Shown here in pieces: positions 21,030-26,861 of a stretch of DNA of 27,270 nucleotides; position 1 is the first letter of the stretch; the number at the start of each line of letters is the position of its first letter. The translations under genes were made by a program, and so were the position numbers. The notes under the pieces are model-generated. The model was not told where the DNA came from. It searched no databases and saw only the letters and a program-made list of their open reading frames with translations. Source of the DNA: a virus; the IMG/VR virus record IMGVR_UViG_3300020122_000156, positions 1 to 27,270 of that record; one strand, 5' to 3'.

Positions 21030-22741
21030 AAGGCCAGCCAGTTCGCGGGCTCCCGCGTCTGCGACTTATTGAACCGCGTTTCCCAATCCGCGTCCCATTG
21101 GGCGATCGGATCATTGACCGTCTGCATCCCGGCCCCCCGCAACCGCTCGCGCGTCAGCCGCTTCTTCTCGGGCTCCAGCTCGACGTGATAATGCTCCTCA
21201 CCCCACACCGCACAGGCGATGCCAAAGGCAAAGAGCAAGTCGTCCTTGCCCGCCAAGGATTCATACCGCCCGCTATCGTTCTCGCCAAAGCTCTGGAGCT
21301 GCGTGAGCAAGCTCTCCGAATGAATCGTACAGAGGCGCTCCTTCACGACTTCGACCATGCGGTTAATCATGATGCTGCGCGTTTTCGTGTTCGTTTCCCA
21401 GCCCCACATGCGCCCCGGATCGGGCTTGATGTGGTCTTTGTGTTTGTAGCGGTAGAGGTGGAAATAGTTGTGGTCTTTGAGGAGATAGGTCAGCAGTTCG
21501 CGCCCGCCACCGCCGCCACTGGCGGTGATTTCGGGCGCCAGAAATGCAGTATTGTAGCGTCGTCCAAGGACCGCGAGATGCCGCGCCATGACGTAGGTGG
21601 GGGACGCACAGTCGTATTCAGCCACCTGCTCAAGTGTGTCCAGGTCAAAGACTTCGGCGGCACTACGGCTATGCGATTGGTCATCAAATCCCATACTCGT
21701 ATCCGCGCCGATGAGGTACTTACGACCAGGAACCGGGGGCTGCCAAATTTCGAGATAGCCATCCGGATCGGCGGTAAAGCGTCCATCGAGGTCGAGTCGG
21801 AACTTCTTCCCATCGCGAATCTCCTTCCGCATCGGAATCAGGTCGGCGCTGCGGAACAGCGGCAATCCGGATTGAATGAACGCCTCCTCCGGCGTGCTCG
21901 GATACTCCTGGTGAAACTGCTCGACATCGCCTCGGCAGTAGCCCTCAATCATGAAGCGCCGCCACGCGAGCTGTCCGGCCCGCAGGCTGAACTCCTCCCG
22001 TAAGGCCACTTCTTCATAGTCCAGATCCGCCAGCACGGCGCCCTCGGCATCGGCGCCGCCCGCATAGCGATAGTCCGGCAGTTCGTACTCCGCGAGCTTG
22101 AACCAGGGCAGAAAGACGGGGGTGAGGTGGTTCTTGCCCCGCTGCGCCCGGTTCCATTCGTCGTAGAACAGCTCGCCCTCGTGCGTCTTGCCGTTCGCCG
22201 TGCTCTCGACGAACAGCCAGCTCTCACCCTTCATCGGCACGGTTTGCAAGGCCGCAATCCAGGCCTCCGGGTGCGGCCACAAGGCCACTTCGGAGAGATG
22301 CAAGGCCGTCATGGTCATGGAGCGGGTGGCGTGCGGAGACCCCGCCGTGGCAATGGAATACTGGCTGGTGCCCAACTGCATTTCTGTCCCGGCTTTGCTC
22401 ACAAACGGCGTTAAGGGCGAGAGGTCCATCATGCGCTCCGCCATCTTCCAAATGTGCGTGGTGCTCTCACTCGCATGCGCAATGACTTTGGCATTGACGT
22501 AGGGCTCCCACACAAACCGCGCGGTGAGCAGGCCTTGAATGAGCGTTGACATGCCCATCTGCCGGGCCTTGAGGATGATGAGCCTGATCGAGCGCCGTGC
22601 ATCCAAGGCCGGCGCAATCACGTCCCGCCAGACGATCTCCTGCGCTTCATTGAACTGAAAGCGCACGGCCGTGGGCACGTCTTTGGGACGAATCCACAGC
22701 GACTCAATGAACCGTCGGTAGAAGGCGGACCGGCTCGCCAT
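21026..22741 (-). CDS. Large terminase subunit
   Basis: 571 residues. The N-terminal ATPase domain has the Walker A-like LKARQMGMST (57-66), the Walker B strand LHLSE (147-151) and a coupling-motif region with VESTANGKT. The C-terminal RNase H-like nuclease has GADTSMG with its first Asp near 350 and an acidic KDDLLFAFG helix near 510. The enzyme packages DNA through the portal and cuts concatemers. It lies downstream of a candidate small terminase and upstream of the portal, as usual. The start has no clear ribosome site and lies two bases after the preceding stop, suggesting coupled translation. Confidence 0.9.
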   Translation of the reverse strand: MASRSAFYRRFIESLWIRPKDVPTAVRFQFNEAQEIVWRDVIAPALDARRSIRLIILKARQMGMSTLIQGLLTARFVWEPYVNAKVIAHASESTTHIWKMAERMMDLSPLTPFVSKAGTEMQLGTSQYSIATAGSPHATRSMTMTALHLSEVALWPHPEAWIAALQTVPMKGESWLFVESTANGKTHEGELFYDEWNRAQRGKNHLTPVFLPWFKLAEYELPDYRYAGGADAEGAVLADLDYEEVALREEFSLRAGQLAWRRFMIEGYCRGDVEQFHQEYPSTPEEAFIQSGLPLFRSADLIPMRKEIRDGKKFRLDLDGRFTADPDGYLEIWQPPVPGRKYLIGADTSMGFDDQSHSRSAAEVFDLDTLEQVAEYDCASPTYVMARHLAVLGRRYNTAFLAPEITASGGGGGRELLTYLLKDHNYFHLYRYKHKDHIKPDPGRMWGWETNTKTRSIMINRMVEVVKERLCTIHSESLLTQLQSFGENDSGRYESLAGKDDLLFAFGIACAVWGEEHYHVELEPEKKRLTRERLRGAGMQTVNDPIAQWDADWETRFNKSQTREPANWLAL

Positions 22742-22743
22742 CG

Positions 22744-22986
22744 CTAGTAGTCCGACTCGTCCTTACGCGTGCTGCGGGTGCGCGGCGGGCCATACGGTCC
22801 CGTGCCCTTTTTGTTGTACACCTGATCGCCGCCCGCTTGATCGCGGTTCTTGCCCGATGGTCCGGCGATGGATTGCCGCATATCTCCTCCAAACGGGCCC
22901 ACGTAGTGGTCAAACTCATCCGCCTCCCCCCGAGGCTGGTACAAGAGATCATTGCCGCGCCTGCGGTCGTTCTGTCGCTTGGGCAT
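22744..22986 (-). CDS. Hypothetical hydrophilic protein
   Basis: 80 residues, ATG with AAGGAG seven bases upstream. Basic, Gly/Asp/Pro-rich and probably disordered, with PRGEADEFDHYVGPFGGD in the middle and KKGTGPYGPPRTRSTRKDESDY at the end. No hydrophobic core or family. The position just before the large terminase suggests a packaging accessory or DNA-binding protein, by context only. Confidence 0.5.
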   Translation of the reverse strand: MPKRQNDRRRGNDLLYQPRGEADEFDHYVGPFGGDMRQSIAGPSGKNRDQAGGDQVYNKKGTGPYGPPRTRSTRKDESDY

Positions 22987-22997
22987 GGTCGTACTCC

Positions 22998-23171
22998 TTA
23001 GCTCACCGTCACGACCGGCGGCGTCTCCGTCACCGGGTTGCTGACCGGCACCGTAAAGTCTGACTTGCTACTGCTGATCATCGTGCCGTCCGGCATGAGC
23101 ACGCTCACCACGGCCTGATAACTGCCCGGCGGCACATTGTCTACTTCGTTGCTAATCTGCACGGTGGCCAT
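22998..23171 (-). CDS. Small immunoglobulin-like beta protein
   Basis: 57 residues, with a strong AAGGGAG site six bases before the ATG, located inside the end of the preceding gene (20-base overlap). Alternating strands VQISNEVDN, GSYQAVVSVLMPDG and SKSDFTVPV fit a mini Ig-like or FN3-like sandwich. Such domains often decorate virions. The function is inferred from the fold only. Confidence 0.5.
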   Translation of the reverse strand: MATVQISNEVDNVPPGSYQAVVSVLMPDGTMISSSKSDFTVPVSNPVTETPPVVTVS

Positions 23172-23490
23172 CGTCGTCTCCCTTCATCAGTTCAGTGGCA
23201 TACTTCCGCAGTTCATCGATACTCACTTTGCCCGTGTCCCGCAAGAACTTCGCCGCCTTCAACTTGAGCGCCATGTTCTCGCACTTCTCCAACGCCTGCA
23301 CCAGCTCGAGCGGCGGCATCGTCTCCGCCTTGGCCAGCACCGCCTGCGCGAGCAAGCGCGGCAGCGTGCCGTCCGTCAGCCCGTCTTGGGTGTCCAAGTG
23401 CGCCTGGACCGCCCCGAGCCAGCCCGCTGCCGGCTCTCCGACTGGAGTTGCTGCTCGATCGTCGCCCGTTCGCGGTCGGTCGGCAGCCAC
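23152..23490 (-). CDS. Candidate small terminase subunit
   Basis: 112 residues from a GTG with GGGG five bases upstream; the frame extends further upstream, but that part lies opposite two better membrane-protein frames. Mostly helical: a flexible N-terminus, then LPRLLAQAVLAKAETMPPLELVQALEKCENMALKLKAAKF, a central oligomerisation-like helix pair, and a charged C-terminus with KYATELMKGDDDG. Size, helicity and position upstream of the large terminase fit a small terminase that recognises the packaging site, but no helix-turn-helix is clear. Its 5' end overlaps the membrane protein before it by 115 bases. Confidence 0.45.
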   Translation of the reverse strand: MAADRPRTGDDRAATPVGEPAAGWLGAVQAHLDTQDGLTDGTLPRLLAQAVLAKAETMPPLELVQALEKCENMALKLKAAKFLRDTGKVSIDELRKYATELMKGDDDGHRAD

Positions 23491-23663
23491 GTCGTCCCCG
23501 CGTCCATATTGGGGGAGGCCTCGACGGAGGCTGAATCGATCAGGGGCGGTCGTGATTGATTGCGCAACCAGCGCAGCGTGGTCCCCAGGTGAGAGAGCTG
23601 CCACAGCACGACGCCGAGGCCGGCCAGGACGAGGAGCAGCAGGCTCAGGAGTATCCATGCCAT
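23376..23663 (-). CDS. Small N-terminally anchored membrane protein
   Basis: 95 residues with an N-terminal membrane span (about 2-22: AWILLSLLLLVLAGLGVVLW) followed by a charged soluble part with a Gln/Arg-rich end. The ATG directly follows the TGA of the small membrane gene upstream. It resembles spanin or phage membrane-accessory proteins in layout only. The last third overlaps the candidate small terminase in another frame. Confidence 0.5.
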   Translation of the reverse strand: MAWILLSLLLLVLAGLGVVLWQLSHLGTTLRWLRNQSRPPLIDSASVEASPNMDAGTTWLPTDRERATIEQQLQSESRQRAGSGRSRRTWTPKTG

Positions 23664-23807
23664 TCAGGCCCCCGGATCCTTGAGCCGGGGATCGAGCGGC
23701 GCGAGGGTCATCCACACGTACACGACGGCACAGCCCAGCAGGAGCGCCGTGAAGACCCCGCCCAGCCACGCCATCCACACCGAGAAATAGGAGAGCACAC
23801 AGGCCAT
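23664..23807 (-). CDS. Small membrane protein
   Basis: 47 residues with an excellent long hydrophobic region (about 3-35, Trp, Leu, Val and Cys-rich) and a short Pro/Asp/Lys tail. AGGGG lies eight bases before the ATG. Its TGA directly abuts the next ATG. Two neighbouring small membrane proteins at the start of the packaging block are unusual. No family is recognised. Confidence 0.5.
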   Translation of the reverse strand: MACVLSYFSVWMAWLGGVFTALLLGCAVVYVWMTLAPLDPRLKDPGA

Positions 23808-23822
23808 AGGGCAAACCCCTAG

Positions 23823-24029
23823 CTAATCACGATATTCGGGTTTCAACTTAAAGGGAAACGTGGTCATGTCGTAGAGTGGCTTCTGCCACGGCTTCCAGCG
23901 CCGTTGCACCAGCTTGCGGCCCTCCATGCGGCGGCCCCACGCGGAGTCACCTTTCCGCTTCGCGCCAGAGAGCTGGCCGAGGTAACGCATGCGCTGTACC
24001 AGGAGTGAGTCGTTCGCTAACGTAGCCAT
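23823..24029 (-). CDS. Basic hypothetical protein, first gene of the leftward block
   Basis: 68 residues, very basic (KRKGDSAWGRRMEGRKLVQRRW in the middle), without clear domains. Its ATG has no ribosome site, and the predicted minus-strand promoter puts transcription start about two bases upstream, so it may be translated from a leaderless or nearly leaderless mRNA. A small DNA- or RNA-binding role is plausible from charge. Confidence 0.5.
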   Translation of the reverse strand: MATLANDSLLVQRMRYLGQLSGAKRKGDSAWGRRMEGRKLVQRRWKPWQKPLYDMTTFPFKLKPEYRD

Positions 24030-24037
24030 CAGGGTTG

Positions 24038-24066
24038 CGTGTACACCGCTCGCCGCGTGCTGTCAA
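24038..24066 (-). promoter_or_regulatory. Leftward sigma70-type promoter
   Basis: On the minus strand TTGACA (24066-24061), a 17-base spacer and TACACG (24043-24038). The predicted start is about 24031, just before the ATG at 24029. The -35 is perfect, the -10 fair. It faces away from the rightward promoter; the two -35 boxes are separated by a 10-base pyrimidine tract (24067-24076). Confidence 0.6.
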
Positions 24067-24076
24067 TCTTTTTTTC

Positions 24077-24105
24077 TTGACACATGCCTAGAGGTCCGGT
24101 ATACA
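24077..24105 (+). promoter_or_regulatory. Rightward early sigma70-type promoter
   Basis: TTGACA (24077-24082), a 17-base spacer and TATACA (24100-24105): a perfect -35 and a -10 with five of six consensus bases. A tract of seven T lies just upstream. The ATG at 24112 lies seven bases past the -10, where +1 is expected, implying a leaderless mRNA for the first early gene. Confidence 0.75.
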
Positions 24106-24111
24106 GGTCCC

Positions 24112-24294
24112 ATGGAAACACCCTTCTTACTTCCGACCTATCAGTGCTGCCGATGTTCCCATCAGTGGATTCCACGGAAAACACACTATCCGAAACGCTG
24201 CCCCTCGTGTACCTCAGCCTATTGGGATCGTCCGACACAAAAAGAATTTGAGGAGTCGCGCACGCATGCAATATCTCAGCGTCAAGAACCTTGA
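24112..24294 (+). CDS. Zinc-ribbon protein, first early gene
   Basis: 60 residues. The ATG is chosen from the promoter: an upstream in-frame start would lie inside it. The ribbon is Cys12/Cys15 and Cys30/Cys33 (CRC-type, then CPSC), with HQWIPR between and SAYWDRP after: the pattern of a widespread family of small 'YxCxRCGHxWxPR...CPxCxSxYWD' proteins in bacteria and archaea, thought to be regulatory or nucleic-acid binding. It overlaps the replication gene by 29 bases. It may be an early regulator. Confidence 0.65.
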   Translation: METPFLLPTYQCCRCSHQWIPRKTHYPKRCPSCTSAYWDRPTQKEFEESRTHAISQRQEP

Positions 24295-24901
24295 GGTCTA
24301 TCAACATTACAAAGATCGTGATCCGAAATGGATTAAACTCTACTACTCCATTTTAGACGATGAAGTATTTATGGTCCTCGATGAAACCATGCGGTGTCGC
24401 TACATCACCTGTCTCATCATTGCGAGCCGCACCCACAACAAGATTCCCTATGACAAATCCTATCTCAAGAAGATTATGCGTCTTGATAAAGCCCCGAATT
24501 TACAACCACTTATCGATCACGGATTTCTCGTCTATCATCCGTCTAGCATTCCTCTAGACGACGACAAGCATTTGTCGCAGGGTCCGAATCACTCTCTCCT
24601 CTCCTCTCCTCTCCTATCTCCTCTTTCCGTTCCGAAGATGTCTCCGGATCTTAAGAGCAATAGTCATGCTGAACGAAATGGGCGAGGGCCGCGACCGTTT
24701 CCGGACGATCTTGTCTTTAATGACACGATCAAAAGCTCCTGGGCCGATCATGGGATTGATCCGGGCATTGAGTTTGCGAAGTTTCGGGATTATCACCGCG
24801 CCCGCGCCACCCGCTTTACCGATTGGATGGCCGCGTGGCGGAATTGGGCGAGGAAAGCCATTGAGCTGAAGGAGGCCTCCCATGTGCGACCAGTGCGGTA
24901 A
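24266..24901 (+). CDS. Replication initiator or replisome organiser-like protein
   Basis: 211 residues from an ATG with GAGGAG ten bases upstream; a TTG at 24248 is less likely. Residues about 1-95 look like the winged-helix start of phage replication proteins (WIKLYYSILDD, RCRYITCLIIASRTHNKIP, KPxLxPLIDHGFL style). A Ser/Leu/Pro linker (about 110-130) is encoded by a pyrimidine tract. The C-terminus has FPDDLVFNDTIKSSW and YHRARATRFTDWMAAWRNWARKA, a DnaT-like single-stranded DNA-binding pattern. It would load the host helicase at an origin. The gene is AT-richer than the late block. Recognition is by layout, not alignment. Confidence 0.65.
   Translation: MQYLSVKNLEVYQHYKDRDPKWIKLYYSILDDEVFMVLDETMRCRYITCLIIASRTHNKIPYDKSYLKKIMRLDKAPNLQPLIDHGFLVYHPSSIPLDDDKHLSQGPNHSLLSSPLLSPLSVPKMSPDLKSNSHAERNGRGPRPFPDDLVFNDTIKSSWADHGIDPGIEFAKFRDYHRARATRFTDWMAAWRNWARKAIELKEASHVRPVR
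24541..24629. other. Origin-like structured tract inside the initiator gene
   Basis: Two adjacent hairpins, GTCTAG/CTAGAC (24541-24559, 7-base loop) and CGACAA/TTGTCG (24562-24577, 4-base loop), are followed by a 38-base pyrimidine tract with repeated CTCCT (24592-24629). In lambda-type phages the origin lies inside the initiator gene, so this is a candidate origin. No clear iterons are present, so the assignment is uncertain. Confidence 0.35.
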
Positions 24902-25325
24902 CCAGCCGTGCACCTGTCAGAAGAAGGCGCAGACACCCAAAACCCTCTGGCTCCTGCAGACCTGTCAGGCTCCAGGCTGTGCGGTCGTGATCCGCTCGCA
25001 TCCGGACCGCCCGCTGCTGAGCCCGCGCTGTCAGTGGCACAACCAAGGCCGCGCGTACAACAGCGCCCAGATCAAGCACACCCCAGGTGAGGGGGCGCTC
25101 CTCAGCCGCGATGAATTCGGGCAGGATCTCTTCGAGGCCATCGCGGTGCAAGCCGAAATTCGCCAGTGCTACCGCAACGCGCAGATCGAGCGCGGGAAGA
25201 CGCGACCAGCGAAGGCCGAGGCGCACGAAGTCCGCGCGGTGGAATTACAGCACCACCTGGAAACGATCTTGAAGAAGAACACGATCTCAGGGCCAGACCT
25301 CAAGCGCCTCTTGGCCATCACATGA
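24882..25325 (+). CDS. Cys-rich zinc-binding early protein
   Basis: 147 residues, with AAGGAGG six bases before the ATG and a 20-base overlap with the initiator gene. The N-terminus carries CDQCGNQPCTC, then CQAPGCAVV and RCQWH, giving two probable zinc sites. The rest is helical and charged (FEAIAVQAEIRQCYRNAQIERGK, AVELQHHLETILKK). A DNA- or RNA-related role is likely from charge and position; no family is recognised. Confidence 0.6.
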   Translation: MCDQCGNQPCTCQKKAQTPKTLWLLQTCQAPGCAVVIRSHPDRPLLSPRCQWHNQGRAYNSAQIKHTPGEGALLSRDEFGQDLFEAIAVQAEIRQCYRNAQIERGKTRPAKAEAHEVRAVELQHHLETILKKNTISGPDLKRLLAIT

Positions 25326-25465
25326 CCGGCGACTATTTTATTTATACCCTCATGTCCCTCAACCTCGCCGCGTCCCTTACCTACGGCTGGCAGGGGCAGT
25401 ATATCAAAGCCTTGTACTGGATCGCCGCGCTGCTCTTGAACTTCTGTGTGTTGAGGATGAAATGA
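25322..25465 (+). CDS. Two-span membrane micro-protein
   Basis: 47 residues, ATGA-coupled on both sides. Two hydrophobic segments (about 5-18 and 28-44) are joined by a short polar YGWQGQYIK loop. It is encoded in the early block, where such membrane proteins often act as superinfection-exclusion or membrane-anchoring factors. Function inferred from topology only. Confidence 0.5.
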   Translation: MTGDYFIYTLMSLNLAASLTYGWQGQYIKALYWIAALLLNFCVLRMK

Positions 25466-25671
25466 GCCGATATAAACAAATGATGAAACGATTCTATGGC
25501 CCAGGAATTAGTAAATACATTCCCACGCATAAGGAAGTGCCGCTAGAGCCTACAGAGGCGATGATTCGAGAAGGCGTGAAAGCATTTCAGCATGCTCGCT
25601 ATCAAGAAAGCGACTCATTGGCAGACTGGAAAGCCTTCTACGTGGCCTGCATAAAGGCTTATAAACCATGA
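25462..25671 (+). CDS. Hypothetical early protein with PTEAMI motif
   Basis: 69 residues, ATGA-coupled on both sides. Contains VPLEPTEAMIREGVKAF and DWKAFYVACIKAY, a short helical pattern often seen in small phage proteins of unknown role. It is AT-richer than the late block. Probably an accessory early protein. Confidence 0.6.
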   Translation: MSRYKQMMKRFYGPGISKYIPTHKEVPLEPTEAMIREGVKAFQHARYQESDSLADWKAFYVACIKAYKP

Positions 25672-26420
25672 GCCTGCCTCAGCCCTACTACGACGAGGAC
25701 GGCATTACGATCTATCATGGCGATTGCCGCGAGATCCTGCCTTACTTGCCCAAGGTGGATCTGGTGCTGACCGATCCGCCGTATGAAGCGGAAGCTCATA
25801 CAGTGCAGAGGCGTGTTCGTAGAGGTAACGAGCCGCTGAGCTTCGAGCCGCTGAGCTTCGAGCCGCTGAGCTTCGGCCTTCGCGAAGCTGCGGCCATAGG
25901 CATGGCGAATCTCTCAACTGGCTGGATTCTCGTATTCTGTCAGATTGAAGCGGCCATGCTCTGGCGTGAACAGTTAGAAAAGGCTGGGGCAATCTATCGG
26001 CGATCGTGCATTTGGGTGAAGCCTGACGGCATGCCTCAGTACAGCGGAGATAGGCCAGGCATGGGCTATGAAACCTTCGTGGCCTGTCATGCGCCTGGGC
26101 GTTCTACGTGGAACGGTGGAGGCAAGCATGGCGTGTTTATCTTCAACAAAGGCGAGAATGGTGGCATCGCTAACGAGCATGAAACACAGAAGCCGCTCAA
26201 GCTCATGAAGGAGCTTGTATCGCTGTTCTCGGATCCTGGAGAGACTATTCTTGATCCATTTGGAGGCAGTGGGACCACAGCGAGAGCGGCTAAGGATTTG
26301 AGTCGCAAATGTATCTGCATTGAGATTGAAGAGAAGTATTGCGAGATCGCCGTCCGGCGCCTGGCCCAGATGGTGCTGCCGCTCTCTGGCACGGATCGTG
26401 CCGACTCGGGATCTCCCTAG
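25668..26420 (+). CDS. DNA N6-adenine or N4-cytosine methyltransferase
   Basis: 250 residues. Catalytic motif IV is TDPPY (35-39); motif I-type DPFGGSGTT lies at 196-204, and ETQKP at 172-176 is the usual motif X. With DPPY first and FGGSG last this is the beta-type order. The DPPY motif fits adenine or cytosine exocyclic methylation, not 5-methylcytosine. Residues 55-69 are a perfect triple EPLSF repeat just after the catalytic loop. No restriction partner is visible, so it is likely an orphan protecting phage DNA or acting in regulation. It is the last gene of the first early operon. Confidence 0.88.
   Translation: MSLPQPYYDEDGITIYHGDCREILPYLPKVDLVLTDPPYEAEAHTVQRRVRRGNEPLSFEPLSFEPLSFGLREAAAIGMANLSTGWILVFCQIEAAMLWREQLEKAGAIYRRSCIWVKPDGMPQYSGDRPGMGYETFVACHAPGRSTWNGGGKHGVFIFNKGENGGIANEHETQKPLKLMKELVSLFSDPGETILDPFGGSGTTARAAKDLSRKCICIEIEEKYCEIAVRRLAQMVLPLSGTDRADSGSP
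25830..25874 (+). repeat. Triplicated 15-base repeat in the methyltransferase gene
   Basis: GAGCCGCTGAGCTTC occurs three times head to tail without change (25830, 25845 and 25860), encoding EPLSF three times. The unit is five codons, so gain or loss keeps the frame. It lies between the catalytic motif and the rest of the enzyme. Confidence 0.9.
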
Positions 26421-26434
26421 GGCCTTTTTTCTTC

Positions 26435-26463
26435 TTGACACACGCGCATACATCTAATACACT
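26435..26463 (+). promoter_or_regulatory. Second rightward sigma70-type promoter
   Basis: TTGACA (26435-26440), 17 bases and TACACT (26458-26463), with a T-rich tract (26425-26436) just upstream. The ATG at 26470 is seven bases past the -10, as in the first early promoter. It begins the last operon. The -10 is weaker than the first one. Confidence 0.65.
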
Positions 26464-26499
26464 GCATACATGAACCGCACGAACCATCAGGAGGCGATT

Positions 26500-26721
26500 A
26501 TGATCATCACGAAAGTCACGCACACCGCCGACTGTACGCGGGTCTTCAAACGCTACGATCTCTCCTGCCCCCGCTGCCAAGAATTAGCGCACGGCGCCCC
26601 CGCGCGGAAGGGTTGGTTCACCCCGCGTGCCCTTGAGCCCCGGTGGGTGCCCTGCCGCTGTTTCGATCCGAATCCGGGCGGCTATTGCACGGTCTGCGGG
26701 AACGGACGTGACGTTTCATGA
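26500..26721 (+). CDS. Zinc-binding early protein with a possible second leaderless start
   Basis: 73 residues from an ATG with AGGAGG six bases upstream. An in-frame ATG at 26470, right at the predicted +1, would add ten residues from a leaderless mRNA. Three Cys clusters (CPRC, CRC and CTVC near the C-terminus) indicate one or two zinc sites. It ends ATGA-coupled to a ribbon-helix-helix gene. Its role is unknown, but zinc and coupling to a regulator suggest gene control. Confidence 0.6.
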   Translation: MIITKVTHTADCTRVFKRYDLSCPRCQELAHGAPARKGWFTPRALEPRWVPCRCFDPNPGGYCTVCGNGRDVS

Positions 26722-26861
26722 AAACCCACATCACCACGATTCGACTGACGCCCACGATGCACCGGATCTTGAAACGGATCGCCGGGCCGCACGGCTCGGT
26801 GTCGAGTGTGATCCGGTTGTTGTTGGCGCGGGCGATCCATCACTCCAAGGAGGTCGTATGA
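26718..26861 (+). CDS. Ribbon-helix-helix DNA-binding regulator
   Basis: 47 residues, ATGA-coupled on both sides. ITTIRLTPTMHRILKRIAG is the ribbon strand and first helix of the MetJ/Arc type, then GSVSSVIRLLLARAIHH is the second helix. It would bind DNA as a dimer and could control the early promoters or the operator-like palindrome (16483-16497), though this is inference. Confidence 0.6.
   Translation: MKTHITTIRLTPTMHRILKRIAGPHGSVSSVIRLLLARAIHHSKEVV

Noticed and set aside
26410-26432. Possible terminator after the methyltransferase gene
   Set aside because: There is a T run and a small CCCTAGGG palindrome, but no stem with a workable loop; the T run is better read as the tract before the second promoter.
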